This document shows, piece by piece, positions 7,153 to 14,225 of a DNA stretch of 15,583 nt. How positions within the stretch are numbered: position 1 is the first letter of the stretch; each line of letters starts with the position of its first letter. The stretch lies in the NCBI GenBank assembly GCA_964370235.1, contig CAYJIL010000053.1, positions 1 through 15,583 on the forward strand, read 5' to 3'. Position numbers and translations under genes: made by a program. This DNA is from CAYJIL01 sp964370235. GTDB lineage: Bacteria > Bacteroidota > Bacteroidia > Bacteroidales > Rikenellaceae. Below the pieces are notes generated by a model. The model worked only from the letters and a program-made list of their open reading frames with translations, searched no databases and had not been told where the DNA came from.

Positions 7153-8223
7153 ATGAATCAAAATAAAATAGAATCTCTAAAAGAGAGATGTTTAAGTTCG
7201 AGCCGAATTTCATCGCAAGATGCACTTGAGCTTTTTGAGCTTCCACTCGCCGACTTATCACAAATAGCAACTGCCAAAAAACAGGCTGCAAGTGGTGATA
7301 AGGTGTTTTATATCAGGAATTTTCATGTTGAGCCCACAAATATTTGTAGGTTTCACTGCAAGTTTTGTTCATATCGCAAGGGAGCAGGCGACCCCATGTC
7401 GTGGGATACTTCGCTAGAGGAGATTCGCAAAACAGCTGCCTCTTACTCATCAAGCGATATACAAGAGGTGCACATCGTTGGTGGTGTTCACCCCTCGCAC
7501 ACCCTAGAGCACTATGCTCAAATTATTTCAACCATTAAAAGGGAACTTCCCAGCGCTACGATAAAGGCATTTTCTGCCATCGAACACATACACATGGCAA
7601 ACATATCCTCGATGAGCTATGCCCAAGAGTTAGCCTACCTAAAGGAGCACGGCATGGGGAGCATAACGGGTGGTGGTGCCGAAATTTTTGCACCTCGAGT
7701 ACGAGAGCAAATTTGTGCCGACAAAGCAACTGGCGAGCAATATCTTCAGCTACATCGTGCAGCGCATGAGCTAGATATTAAAACCAATGCCACAATGCTA
7801 TATGGCCACATAGAGACTCATCAAGAGAGGATAGATCATATGAGCCAGCTACGTCAACTACAAGATCAAACAGGTGGTTTTAATGCATTTATACCTCTAA
7901 AGTTTAGATCAAAAAATAACCCTATGTCACACCTTGGCGAAGTGTCAATTGTTGATGACATGAGAACACTTGCTATTGCTCGCATATTTTTGGATAATAT
8001 ACCACACATTAAGGCATATCACCCAATGTATGGTGCTGCCACAACCGAAATGGCGCTTATGTTTGGTGCCGATGATATTGATGGTTCGCTAGAGGATACC
8101 ACCAAAATTTACACTATGGCAGGTGTAAAGAGCGATGCCATGACACAAGAAAAGCTAATTGCCCTAATCCAAAAAGCAGGATATACCCCCACTCTTAGAG
8201 ATACGTTTTATAATAGCTTGTAG
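7153..8223 (+). CDS. mqnE: Aminodeoxyfutalosine synthase (radical SAM, menaquinone synthesis)
   Basis: Joins a SAM-derived adenosyl unit to the chorismate-derived enolpyruvyl benzoate, giving aminodeoxyfutalosine in the futalosine route to menaquinone. The radical-SAM cluster motif CRFHCKFCSYRK has C65, C69 and C72 in the CxxxCxxC spacing. Family blocks include EVHIVGGVHP, SITGGGAEIFAPRVREQIC and TNATMLYGHIETHQERIDH, ending in QTGGFNAFIPLKF. The LYGHIET and FIPLKF forms fit MqnE better than the related cyclase MqnC, whose enzyme also belongs to this pathway. Length 356 is slightly short but complete. It is a single-gene unit with its own promoter and a strong terminator; other mqn genes are not in the window. 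Confidence 0.93.
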   Translation: MNQNKIESLKERCLSSSRISSQDALELFELPLADLSQIATAKKQAASGDKVFYIRNFHVEPTNICRFHCKFCSYRKGAGDPMSWDTSLEEIRKTAASYSSSDIQEVHIVGGVHPSHTLEHYAQIISTIKRELPSATIKAFSAIEHIHMANISSMSYAQELAYLKEHGMGSITGGGAEIFAPRVREQICADKATGEQYLQLHRAAHELDIKTNATMLYGHIETHQERIDHMSQLRQLQDQTGGFNAFIPLKFRSKNNPMSHLGEVSIVDDMRTLAIARIFLDNIPHIKAYHPMYGAATTEMALMFGADDIDGSLEDTTKIYTMAGVKSDAMTQEKLIALIQKAGYTPTLRDTFYNSL

Positions 8224-8244
8224 TCTATTGTATAATATACTAAT

Positions 8245-8292
8245 TGCCCTCCCAAAAAAGTCATTGTAACTTTGGGGGGGGCATATTTTTTG
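8245..8292 (+). terminator. Intrinsic terminator of mqnE
   Basis: TGCCCTCCC (8245-8253) pairs with the G-run and CA at 8275-8283, including one T-G pair. The loop contains further partial pairing. A T-rich tract, ATTTTTTG, follows. It lies 22 nt past the mqnE stop and between convergent genes. Confidence 0.85.
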
Positions 8293-8300
8293 TTGTTATA

Positions 8301-9341
8301 CTATTTATAGAAATTACGACGTAGCCAACGTGGTAGCATCACAGCGCCTATGGCTAGGTAGGGGTAGTAGGTTATTAGCCTCCATATTAGCGCAAGAACG
8401 GCAGCTACTCCAATCTTTAAACCCGGATCTACGGGTATGAAATCGCCCAAATACTCCTTGAACAAATACTCCGAAAAACCACTACCACCGGGAGTTGGCA
8501 TAACTAGCATCATTATCCACATAACAAGCTGACGAGCAAATAGTAGTATGTGATCAGAAAACCCAAAAAATGCCAAAATAATGGCGTTAACTACAAAGTA
8601 TCTGCTACTCCACGATAGAGCCGTAGCAAGTAGCGACTTAAACCAATAGCCAGCCTTTTTTGTGCGTATTTCGCCCGACGACACTACAATGTCGTTACCT
8701 GCACGCACAGCCCCTCGGTACCATCTACGAAGAATTGGTAGCCTAAATACCCTAAGTATCACCCAGCGAATGCCCGATGGATTTATGAACAATCCGTAGC
8801 TAACAAATATTAGGTAGGCGAGCTTTAGCGAGTAACCCACTAGTGCAAAGGTAATGATAGAGGATTGCATTCCGCTACTAATGTTAAAAAGAGCATCGCC
8901 CCCTACAACAAATAGTAGTAGCGGAAACATTATAATAAAATAGAGTTCGTCAAAAAACGAGGTTAATAGCACAATTGCCGAGCTCTTGCCCACAGCAAGC
9001 CCCTCTTTGTGCACATATATTATAGCAAAGCTAGTACCCCCAATTGCCGAGGGTGTAACGGCAGAGGTAAACTCCCACAACATAATAATGCGGAATGCTT
9101 GCATCCAGCTCAGCTTGCCATCGGATAGTACTTTAATGCGAATAATATAACCCAAATCTCGCCCTACCATAAATAGTAGAGCAACAAACAACCACCATAG
9201 CGACCCCCATGTGAAGTGTATCTTTGAGAAAACATCACCGCTAGCCTCGTTTGCTATCATGTACACTACAACCCCAAGTCCTATAAGAATAGGATAAATC
9301 ATGTTTTTGGGGCTAATTTTGTTGAAGCTGTTTTGTGACAT
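8301..9341 (-). CDS. LPG-synthase-TM / UPF0104-family flippase-like membrane protein
   Basis: An integral membrane protein of the family that includes the membrane half of MprF (lysyl-phosphatidylglycerol synthase) and AglD-like proteins. Members are thought to move or modify lipids, but the role of stand-alone copies is generally unknown. About seven to eight hydrophobic segments are visible. Conserved blocks are EFTSAVTPSAIGGTSFA (90-106) and MPTPGGSGFSEYLF (281-294), both diagnostic for the family. Length (346) is usual. There is no C-terminal aminoacyltransferase domain, so it is not a full MprF. The ATG at 9341 is 25 nt from a TACCTTTG -7 element. It is transcribed alone, divergent from queG and convergent with mqnE. 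Confidence 0.88.
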   Translation of the reverse strand: MSQNSFNKISPKNMIYPILIGLGVVVYMIANEASGDVFSKIHFTWGSLWWLFVALLFMVGRDLGYIIRIKVLSDGKLSWMQAFRIIMLWEFTSAVTPSAIGGTSFAIIYVHKEGLAVGKSSAIVLLTSFFDELYFIIMFPLLLFVVGGDALFNISSGMQSSIITFALVGYSLKLAYLIFVSYGLFINPSGIRWVILRVFRLPILRRWYRGAVRAGNDIVVSSGEIRTKKAGYWFKSLLATALSWSSRYFVVNAIILAFFGFSDHILLFARQLVMWIMMLVMPTPGGSGFSEYLFKEYLGDFIPVDPGLKIGVAAVLALIWRLITYYPYLAIGAVMLPRWLRRNFYK

Positions 9342-9365
9342 TTACCATACTATATTTGTGATAGC

Positions 9366-9373
9366 CAAAGGTA
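9366..9373 (-). promoter_or_regulatory. -7 promoter element of the flippase-like gene
   Basis: TACCTTTG on the minus strand, 25 bp before the ATG. The -33 region is weak (TTTCG about 20 bp upstream). Confidence 0.65.
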
Positions 9374-9575
9374 CAATAAAAAAATATAACTACGAAATAG
9401 CTTTACACATTATATATGTGGTTGGTATAGTTTGCTTTGCTTGCTTGTGGGGCGAGTGGTGTGCCTAGGGGCACTGGGCTAGCTTTTTTTATGTTCACTA
9501 CTTGTGGCTTTTGTGTAACTAGCTTAAAATATTTGAATTACATAGGAGTTGTGTTTTTTATAGGGCAATAATAGT
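9374..9575. other. Non-coding spacer between divergent genes
   Basis: About 200 bp without a gene. It contains the small palindrome CACAT-TATAT-ATGTG (9406-9420), a possible operator, then a run of TTTGC-like repeats (9431-9446). It also holds a hairpin, GTGCC-TAGG-GGCAC (9461-9474), with seven T residues at 9484-9490. No ORF or known riboswitch was recognised. Confidence 0.4.
9461..9490 (+). terminator. Possible terminator-like hairpin in the queG upstream spacer
   Basis: A perfect 5-bp GC-rich stem with a 4-nt loop is followed 9 nt later by seven T. The T run is farther from the stem than in a classical terminator. No gene upstream on this strand needs it, so it may end a short non-coding RNA or be chance. 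Confidence 0.3.
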
Positions 9576-9607
9576 TTTGCTCTCTAAAAAAATATGACGT
9601 ACCTTTG
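9576..9607 (+). promoter_or_regulatory. Promoter of queG
   Basis: TTTG (9576-9579) and TACCTTTG (9600-9607) are 20 bp apart, a near-ideal Bacteroidota promoter. Because it lies downstream of the ATG at 9594, it rules that ATG out as the start. The predicted transcript start is at or within a few bases of the ATG at 9615, giving a leaderless or near-leaderless mRNA. Confidence 0.8.
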
Positions 9608-9614
9608 CCACATA

Positions 9615-10559
9615 ATGAGAGAGCTATATAATTACATAAAAGAGAATGCACAGCTATGTGGTTTTGACCTTTGTGGCATAGTGCCTGCTAGTCGCTGCAG
9701 TGAGCAAACCACCCGTTTGCAGGAGTGGATTGGCAAAGGTCACCATGCCTCGATGGCTTGGATCGAGCAAAACATCGACAAACGCGAAGACCCTTCGCTC
9801 CTTGTCGATGGTGCAAAGTGTGTAATTGTGTGTGGAGTATCATATTTGACAATAAACGAATCGCCTCTCTTGTCGAGTTATGCACTAGGTACCGACTATC
9901 ACTATGTTATAAAGGATATGTTAACTCGTTTGGCTACTGCAATTGAGCAAAAAGTGGGGCATAGTTTAAACTATCGTGTTTTTTGCGATTCGGCTCCTGT
10001 GCTCGAGCGACACTGGGCACAGCAAGCGGGCTTGGGCTGGATAGGCCGCAGCACAATGCTTGTTAATAAAGAGCTAGGTAGTTATGTGCTACTTGGCGAG
10101 ATAGTGGTTGATTTAGAGCTAGATAAATATGATATCCCTAGCGATTTTAATGGGTGTGGTAGCTGCCAAAAATGTGTAGATAGCTGCCCGTCCAAGGCAA
10201 TAAGTAGCGATGGAGTAGACTGCCACAAATGTGCAGCATACCTAACCGTAGAGCACCCCGGTGAGTTTACGCCACAACAACAAGAGGTTGTGGCTGCTAG
10301 TGCATATGTGTTTGGTTGCGATATTTGCATGCGTGTGTGCCCATGGAACACTGCTGCACGAGCAAGGCTTACTAGCAAAATGAATAGCAAGGCCGAAGAT
10401 ATATTTGCGATTGATATGAGCCTTTTGCCACTATCACTCGATCAGTGGCAAGAGCTAGTAGAGTCGGGCTTTAAGCAGCGTATGCGCTCACGAGCTCCTT
10501 TTCGTACAGGTAAAAAACGAATTGCTCGCAATATTGCAGCCCTCAAATCTAGGCAGTAG
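9615..10559 (+). CDS. queG: Epoxyqueuosine reductase
   Basis: Catalyses the last step of queuosine synthesis, reducing epoxyqueuosine in tRNA to queuosine with cobalamin and two [4Fe-4S] clusters. In the 314-residue form, the catalytic region is RVFCDSAPVLERHWA (121-135, acid D125), followed by AGLGWIGRSTMLV (138-150). Cluster cysteines are C181, C184, C187 and C191 in CGSCQKCVDSC, and C235, C238 and C242 in CDICMRVC, with C206 nearby as the likely eighth ligand. Length is close to normal. The frame is open from an ATG at 9594, but that ATG precedes the -7 element, so I place the start at 9615, where MRELYNYIKENA begins the usual N-terminus. It ends 10 bp from the convergent cls gene with no obvious terminator. 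Confidence 0.94.
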   Translation: MRELYNYIKENAQLCGFDLCGIVPASRCSEQTTRLQEWIGKGHHASMAWIEQNIDKREDPSLLVDGAKCVIVCGVSYLTINESPLLSSYALGTDYHYVIKDMLTRLATAIEQKVGHSLNYRVFCDSAPVLERHWAQQAGLGWIGRSTMLVNKELGSYVLLGEIVVDLELDKYDIPSDFNGCGSCQKCVDSCPSKAISSDGVDCHKCAAYLTVEHPGEFTPQQQEVVAASAYVFGCDICMRVCPWNTAARARLTSKMNSKAEDIFAIDMSLLPLSLDQWQELVESGFKQRMRSRAPFRTGKKRIARNIAALKSRQ

Positions 10560-10569
10560 CTACGTGTAT

Positions 10570-12063
10570 TTACAGCAGTGGAGTAAGTAGCCTAGCTAGC
10601 GATTCCTTTAGGTGTTTCGACCCAGAGCGTTGTGCCCAATCCTCTATTCTCACCCTATCGGCTCGTTGTGTGTCTCGTTTGAACTGGCTCTCTAGCTGCT
10701 CTGCTATATCACGATCATACATCATGGCGGTAACCTCAAAGTTATCTTCGAAACTACGCACATCCATATTTGCACTACCTACCGATGAGAACACCCCATC
10801 GATTGTAATAACCTTTGAGTGCACAAAACCTGCACGGTATAGATATATGCTTACTCCTGCCTCTAAAAGCTCCGATATATATGAGCGTGACGCCCAATGC
10901 ACAACTTTGCTATCAGAACAGCTTGGCAGTAGTATCTTTACCTTTATGCCACTTAGCGAGGCAACCTTAATTGCTGTCAGTATAGGCTCGTTAGGCAAAA
11001 AATATGGTGTCGTAATGTAAATATGGCTAGATGCTTTGGCGATTGCCAAAAAGAAACATTGCATTATTGATGCCCAGTCTGAATCGGGACCCGACGATGC
11101 AATTTGCATAGATACATCGCCCACAGCCTTTGTCTGTGGGAAGTAGAGCGATTTATCGTCTAGGCTCTCGCCACTCACAAAATTCCAATCATTATAAAAG
11201 ATAGATTGTAGTGCACTCACTGCGCCACCTTCGATGCGTAGGTGTGTGTCTCGCCAGTGGCCAATGTGTGGTATCCCCACCAAATACTTGTCGGCAATGT
11301 TTACACCACCAGTAAATGCCACCTCGCCATCTATTACAATTATCTTGCGATGGTTGCGATAGTTCACCTTGCTGGTAAAACGATGAAAACGCACGGGCAT
11401 AAATGCAAAAATCTTTACCCCTGCCGACCTCAATCTTTTTATATAGCTCTCCGATAAACCCCAGCTACCCACATCGTCAAAAATTATACGCACTTCGACA
11501 CCGCTACTAGCCTTCTCGATTAAGATATCGGCTATGCGTCCACCAATCACATCGTCATAAATCATATAGTACTCCATGTGAATAAAGCGATTTGCTTTGC
11601 GCAAGGCACTCAGTATCGACTCAAAGGCATTTGCTCCATTGGTTAGTATATCGACCTTATTGCCGTGTGTGAGTGGTGTACGATTGCTATTTAGCAGTAG
11701 TGTAATGGCATCTCTACAAACCCCAACTTCCTCTTTGCTGTGTACAAAGGCGCTGTTTACCTCATATCTTTGTTCGAGCAGTATAGAGCCTAGTGCGGCG
11801 CTGTCCTCGTCGCTTTTGCGTTTAAAGAGCTTGTGTTTGCGAAAATTTTGCCCAAAGATCGTATAGAATACCAGCCCTAGCATAGGTAGCAGGGCAATTA
11901 CCGTAATCCATGTAAGGGTGCGAAGTGGGTCGCGCTTGTCGGTAATGATATTGGTGATGGTTATTACTATAACCGCTACATAAAAAAGCAGCAATATATA
12001 TAACATCCCCCAAGCAAATTGAGAGACATCATATACCACTAAAGATATAGCTGTTAGAGTCAT
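10570..12063 (-). CDS. cls: Cardiolipin synthase, phospholipase D superfamily
   Basis: An inner-membrane enzyme that makes cardiolipin from phosphatidylglycerol. Two hydrophobic N-terminal segments (about 14-40 and 50-70) precede two HKD catalytic motifs. The first is HRKIIVIDG, with H238, K240 and D245; the second is HSKVITIDG, with H415, K417 and D422. Each is followed by the expected G-G/S-x-N block (GGVNIAD, GSANMD). That gives 497 residues, typical for bacterial Cls. The frame can be extended to a TTG at 12090 (506 residues), but the ATG at 12063 puts the first membrane segment at the usual place and lies 36 nt after the lpxH stop. No promoter is seen in that gap, so it is probably the last gene of the lipoprotein-lpxH-cls operon. 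Confidence 0.92.
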   Translation of the reverse strand: MTLTAISLVVYDVSQFAWGMLYILLLFYVAVIVITITNIITDKRDPLRTLTWITVIALLPMLGLVFYTIFGQNFRKHKLFKRKSDEDSAALGSILLEQRYEVNSAFVHSKEEVGVCRDAITLLLNSNRTPLTHGNKVDILTNGANAFESILSALRKANRFIHMEYYMIYDDVIGGRIADILIEKASSGVEVRIIFDDVGSWGLSESYIKRLRSAGVKIFAFMPVRFHRFTSKVNYRNHRKIIVIDGEVAFTGGVNIADKYLVGIPHIGHWRDTHLRIEGGAVSALQSIFYNDWNFVSGESLDDKSLYFPQTKAVGDVSMQIASSGPDSDWASIMQCFFLAIAKASSHIYITTPYFLPNEPILTAIKVASLSGIKVKILLPSCSDSKVVHWASRSYISELLEAGVSIYLYRAGFVHSKVITIDGVFSSVGSANMDVRSFEDNFEVTAMMYDRDIAEQLESQFKRDTQRADRVRIEDWAQRSGSKHLKESLARLLTPLL

Positions 12064-12099
12064 AGTTTGAGCGAGTTTATCTGCCTGCAAGATAGTAAA

Positions 12100-12864
12100 T
12101 TATTCCTCAAATTGCAATAGGGTAGGCTCGCTATCTTTGTCGAGCAGCATATAGCTAGTGGCACCAATCCATTCGCCCAAGATTATTAGCTCCGATGTGT
12201 CGTTGAGCCTAAATTTTGTGGGTGTGTGTAGGTGTCCAAAGACAAAGTAGTCGACCTTGTTTTTTTGTGTGTAGTTACGGCAAAATTCGACAATAGGTTC
12301 TTGTTCGCCCCTAAAAGTATGCGCTATGTTTTTTGATAGCCTCGAACTCTTTGACCAACCATAACCAGCGGCAGTCATAGTATGTTTGGGTACAAAGTTG
12401 CGTGTAAACCAATATGTGAATTTGGCTGTAAGCAAGCAACGAATAATGGCATAGGTGGGGTTTTTGAATAGGTTTACACCTAGCGAATCGCCATGCCCCA
12501 TCAAATATTTTTTGTCAAATAACACAAATTCTTTGTTGCCCGAGTACACGTTTATGCCTGTGTGGCGCTCAAGCTCGCCCACCATCCACATATCGTGGTT
12601 GCCCTTAAAAAAATGCACATCTATGCCGCTATCTTGCACATCTTTGAGTGCTGCCACAATGTCGTCAAAACCATGTGGAAGCTCGCCTTTATACTCAAAC
12701 CAAAAGTCGAATATATCGCCCAAAAGAAAGAGTGCTCCACCGCCTGCTTGCTCAATCTCTTTTTGGGCAAAGCGAAGAAAGCGAAGAAAGCGATCTGCTC
12801 GCTCCCCCGCCTTCCCGTCAAAGTTTAGCCCTAAATGGGCATCCGATGCAAATATATATCGCAT
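12100..12864 (-). CDS. lpxH: UDP-2,3-diacylglucosamine diphosphatase
   Basis: Hydrolyses UDP-2,3-diacylglucosamine to lipid X and UMP in lipid A synthesis at the inner membrane. The calcineurin-like metallophosphatase ligands are all present: D8 and H10 (SDAHLG), D50 (LLGDIFDFW), N89 and H90 (GNHD), H124 (MGHGD), and H211 and H213 (FGHLHTP). The middle segment (about 130-175) is the family lid region. Length (254) is normal. It starts 3 nt after the stop of the lipoprotein gene, and cls follows, so all three are probably co-transcribed. This links outer-membrane lipid A synthesis with phospholipid synthesis. A small 9-bp tandem repeat near the start encodes RFLRFLRF (25-32). Confidence 0.93.
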   Translation of the reverse strand: MRYIFASDAHLGLNFDGKAGERADRFLRFLRFAQKEIEQAGGGALFLLGDIFDFWFEYKGELPHGFDDIVAALKDVQDSGIDVHFFKGNHDMWMVGELERHTGINVYSGNKEFVLFDKKYLMGHGDSLGVNLFKNPTYAIIRCLLTAKFTYWFTRNFVPKHTMTAAGYGWSKSSRLSKNIAHTFRGEQEPIVEFCRNYTQKNKVDYFVFGHLHTPTKFRLNDTSELIILGEWIGATSYMLLDKDSEPTLLQFEE

Positions 12865-12867
12865 ACG

Positions 12868-14019
12868 CTATAATGCTTCTTGGAGTTTACGAAGTAGGTC
12901 GTCACCCCATATGTTTTTACCAATAATATCGCCCTCACGAGAGATTAGATAGTTTGTGGGTACACTTCTAACATTAAATGTAACTGCTGCCGAAGATGCT
13001 GCTCCGTGGAAATCACACACGTTGATCCATGGTAGCTTTTGATCCATTAGTGCCTTTACCCATGCTGCCTTTGATGTGTCTAGCGATACTTGGAATATCT
13101 CGAAACCATCGGTCGAGTATTTGTTATATACATCTAGTAGCTCACGGTTAAGAATATTGCTGTTACCAGCTTGTGCGCTCCAAAAAGTAAGTAGCACGAC
13201 TTTGCCTTTTAGGTCTGATAGCCTGTGTGGTTTGTCGTACATATCATCTACAACTATATCGGGCATACCCACAGGTGTGTCAGACATAGTGGTTGTTAAC
13301 ATATCTTTAACCTTGTTGCTACTGCTATACTCCTGCACATCTTTCATTAGCGACTTAACGTTAAGCGATGTAGGGTAACGAGACGATAGCGAATCGGCAA
13401 TTAGCTTGTAGTATGGTAAATCGCCCTCCTCTGAGAAAATGCGAATACCATTTGGCATTTGCTGATATAGAGCCATTAGCGAGGCTAACGAAGTAGGGTT
13501 TGTAACCAAAAACTTAATGTTGTTCTGTTTTTGTTCAACATATTTTTTCGAAATTTCAACAAGTAAACCTTTACGTCGCTCATCGTCATCTGCTGCATTA
13601 TAAAGAGAGTATAACGAGTCAATTTTTAGGTATGTGTTGCTCATGTTTTGGTTTAACTGCTGAACTAGTTCGGAGCCGTGAGAACCCGTAATTTTGTAGT
13701 TGCGTACAAAGTTACTGTGTGACTCTACGTTAATATCTTCGCCCGGCTCGACTAGCAGCGACATGTGCTGTGTTCCAACTCTCAAATTAAGGAATACTGG
13801 GTCTGTGTTTTTGATAAATTTATATGTAAAATCAAAAGTACCTCTTTTCGAAATTTGGGTCGAATCTATTATCATTTTTGTCCCTAGTGTTAGCTGCTCA
13901 AGATAAATCATCTTGTTGCTCTCACACACAAAACTACCACTGATGTTGGCTTTTTTATCTTGGCATGAGCTCATTAACAGAACTGTTGCAGCCGATAAAC
14001 ATACAAATATGCGTCTCAT
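12868..14019 (-). CDS. TlpA-like lipoprotein with DUF4369 domain, redox cysteines missing
   Basis: A probable lipoprotein: the signal peptide ends in the lipobox LMSSC, with lipidated C19. Residues about 26-115 resemble DUF4369, a beta-rich domain common in Bacteroidota, followed by a helical linker (about 120-240). Residues about 248-383 have the thioredoxin/AhpC-TSA fold: KGKVVLLTFW (271-280), strand VSLD, and cis-proline loop RSVPTNYLI (351-359). The active site, normally WCxxC, reads QAGNS (283-287), so both catalytic cysteines are lost (A284, S287). It therefore cannot be a standard thiol-disulfide oxidoreductase; a binding or scaffolding role is possible. First gene of the operon with lpxH and cls. 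Function unknown. Confidence 0.87.
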   Translation of the reverse strand: MRRIFVCLSAATVLLMSSCQDKKANISGSFVCESNKMIYLEQLTLGTKMIIDSTQISKRGTFDFTYKFIKNTDPVFLNLRVGTQHMSLLVEPGEDINVESHSNFVRNYKITGSHGSELVQQLNQNMSNTYLKIDSLYSLYNAADDDERRKGLLVEISKKYVEQKQNNIKFLVTNPTSLASLMALYQQMPNGIRIFSEEGDLPYYKLIADSLSSRYPTSLNVKSLMKDVQEYSSSNKVKDMLTTTMSDTPVGMPDIVVDDMYDKPHRLSDLKGKVVLLTFWSAQAGNSNILNRELLDVYNKYSTDGFEIFQVSLDTSKAAWVKALMDQKLPWINVCDFHGAASSAAVTFNVRSVPTNYLISREGDIIGKNIWGDDLLRKLQEAL

Positions 14020-14058
14020 TATATCCCTTTAATTGGTTATTTTAAATGTTAAACGTTA

Positions 14059-14066
14059 CAAAAATA
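14059..14066 (-). promoter_or_regulatory. -7 promoter element of the lipoprotein-lpxH-cls operon
   Basis: TATTTTTG fits TAnnTTTG, 40 bp before the lipoprotein ATG. The -33 region is weak. It lies back to back with the metK promoter (32 bp between the two -7 elements), so the two promoters may compete. A purine-rich AAAGGG just before the ATG may aid initiation. Confidence 0.5.
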
Positions 14067-14097
14067 GAATTAATTATTAAAATATGAAAAATATACA

Positions 14098-14105
14098 TAC
14101 CTTTG
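14098..14105 (+). promoter_or_regulatory. -7 promoter element of metK
   Basis: TACCTTTGCC, the same extended motif as at mqnE and queG. No clear TTG at the -33 position. The predicted transcript start (about 14111-14113) is only a few bases before the first paired base of the SAM-II-like element. Confidence 0.7.
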
Positions 14106-14116
14106 CCGTGATATTA

Positions 14117-14167
14117 GGTGGAAAGATTTGATTGATTGCAACCACATAAAAAAATGCTAAAGCATGG
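14117..14167 (+). promoter_or_regulatory. SAM-II riboswitch (metA-type aptamer) in the metK leader
   Basis: The element has the order and spacing of SAM-II. P1 5' strand GTGG (14118-14121) pairs with CCAC (14142-14145). The 20-nt loop between them contains GATTTGATTG and ends TTGCAA, as in known SAM-II loops. Then comes ATAAA (14146-14150) and the conserved GCTAAA (14156-14161) that closes the pseudoknot. It lies at the very start of the predicted metK transcript, and metK makes SAM, so feedback control fits. The match is from memory of the consensus, not a covariance search. Whether control is by translation or termination is unclear; the aptamer ends about 60 nt before the ATG. Confidence 0.8.
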
Positions 14168-14225
14168 CGTTTAACATACAATCTTCAATTTTTCCTATTT
14201 TTTTAAATTACTAAATAATTTTAAA

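Noticed and set aside
9594..9614. Upstream ATG for queG adding seven residues
   Set aside because: A well-spaced promoter -7 element (9600-9607) lies between this ATG and the next, so it cannot be in the main transcript.
9540..9614. Possible preQ1 riboswitch before queG
   Set aside because: The region is filled by the promoter, the transcript would start at the ATG, and no preQ1 aptamer pattern is present.
10550..10592. Possible terminator between convergent queG and cls
   Set aside because: Only an imperfect GCTAC/GTAGC pairing with a large loop and no T run; not convincing.
5300..11900. Apparent abundance of CTAG, a tetranucleotide rare in many bacteria
   Set aside because: A rough hand count gives about 67 in the window, close to what base composition predicts; it shows lack of avoidance, not a special signal.
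12064..12090. TTG start for cls adding nine residues
   Set aside because: An ATG nine codons later gives the usual N-terminus; kept only as an alternative.
12770..12796. Short tandem repeat GCGAAGAAA inside lpxH
   Set aside because: Encodes the repeated residues RFLRFL in a helix; explained by coding and too short to be a separate element.
12455..12952. Several overlapping plus-strand open frames opposite lpxH
   Set aside because: lpxH has every catalytic motif on the minus strand; these frames are low-complexity antisense translations.
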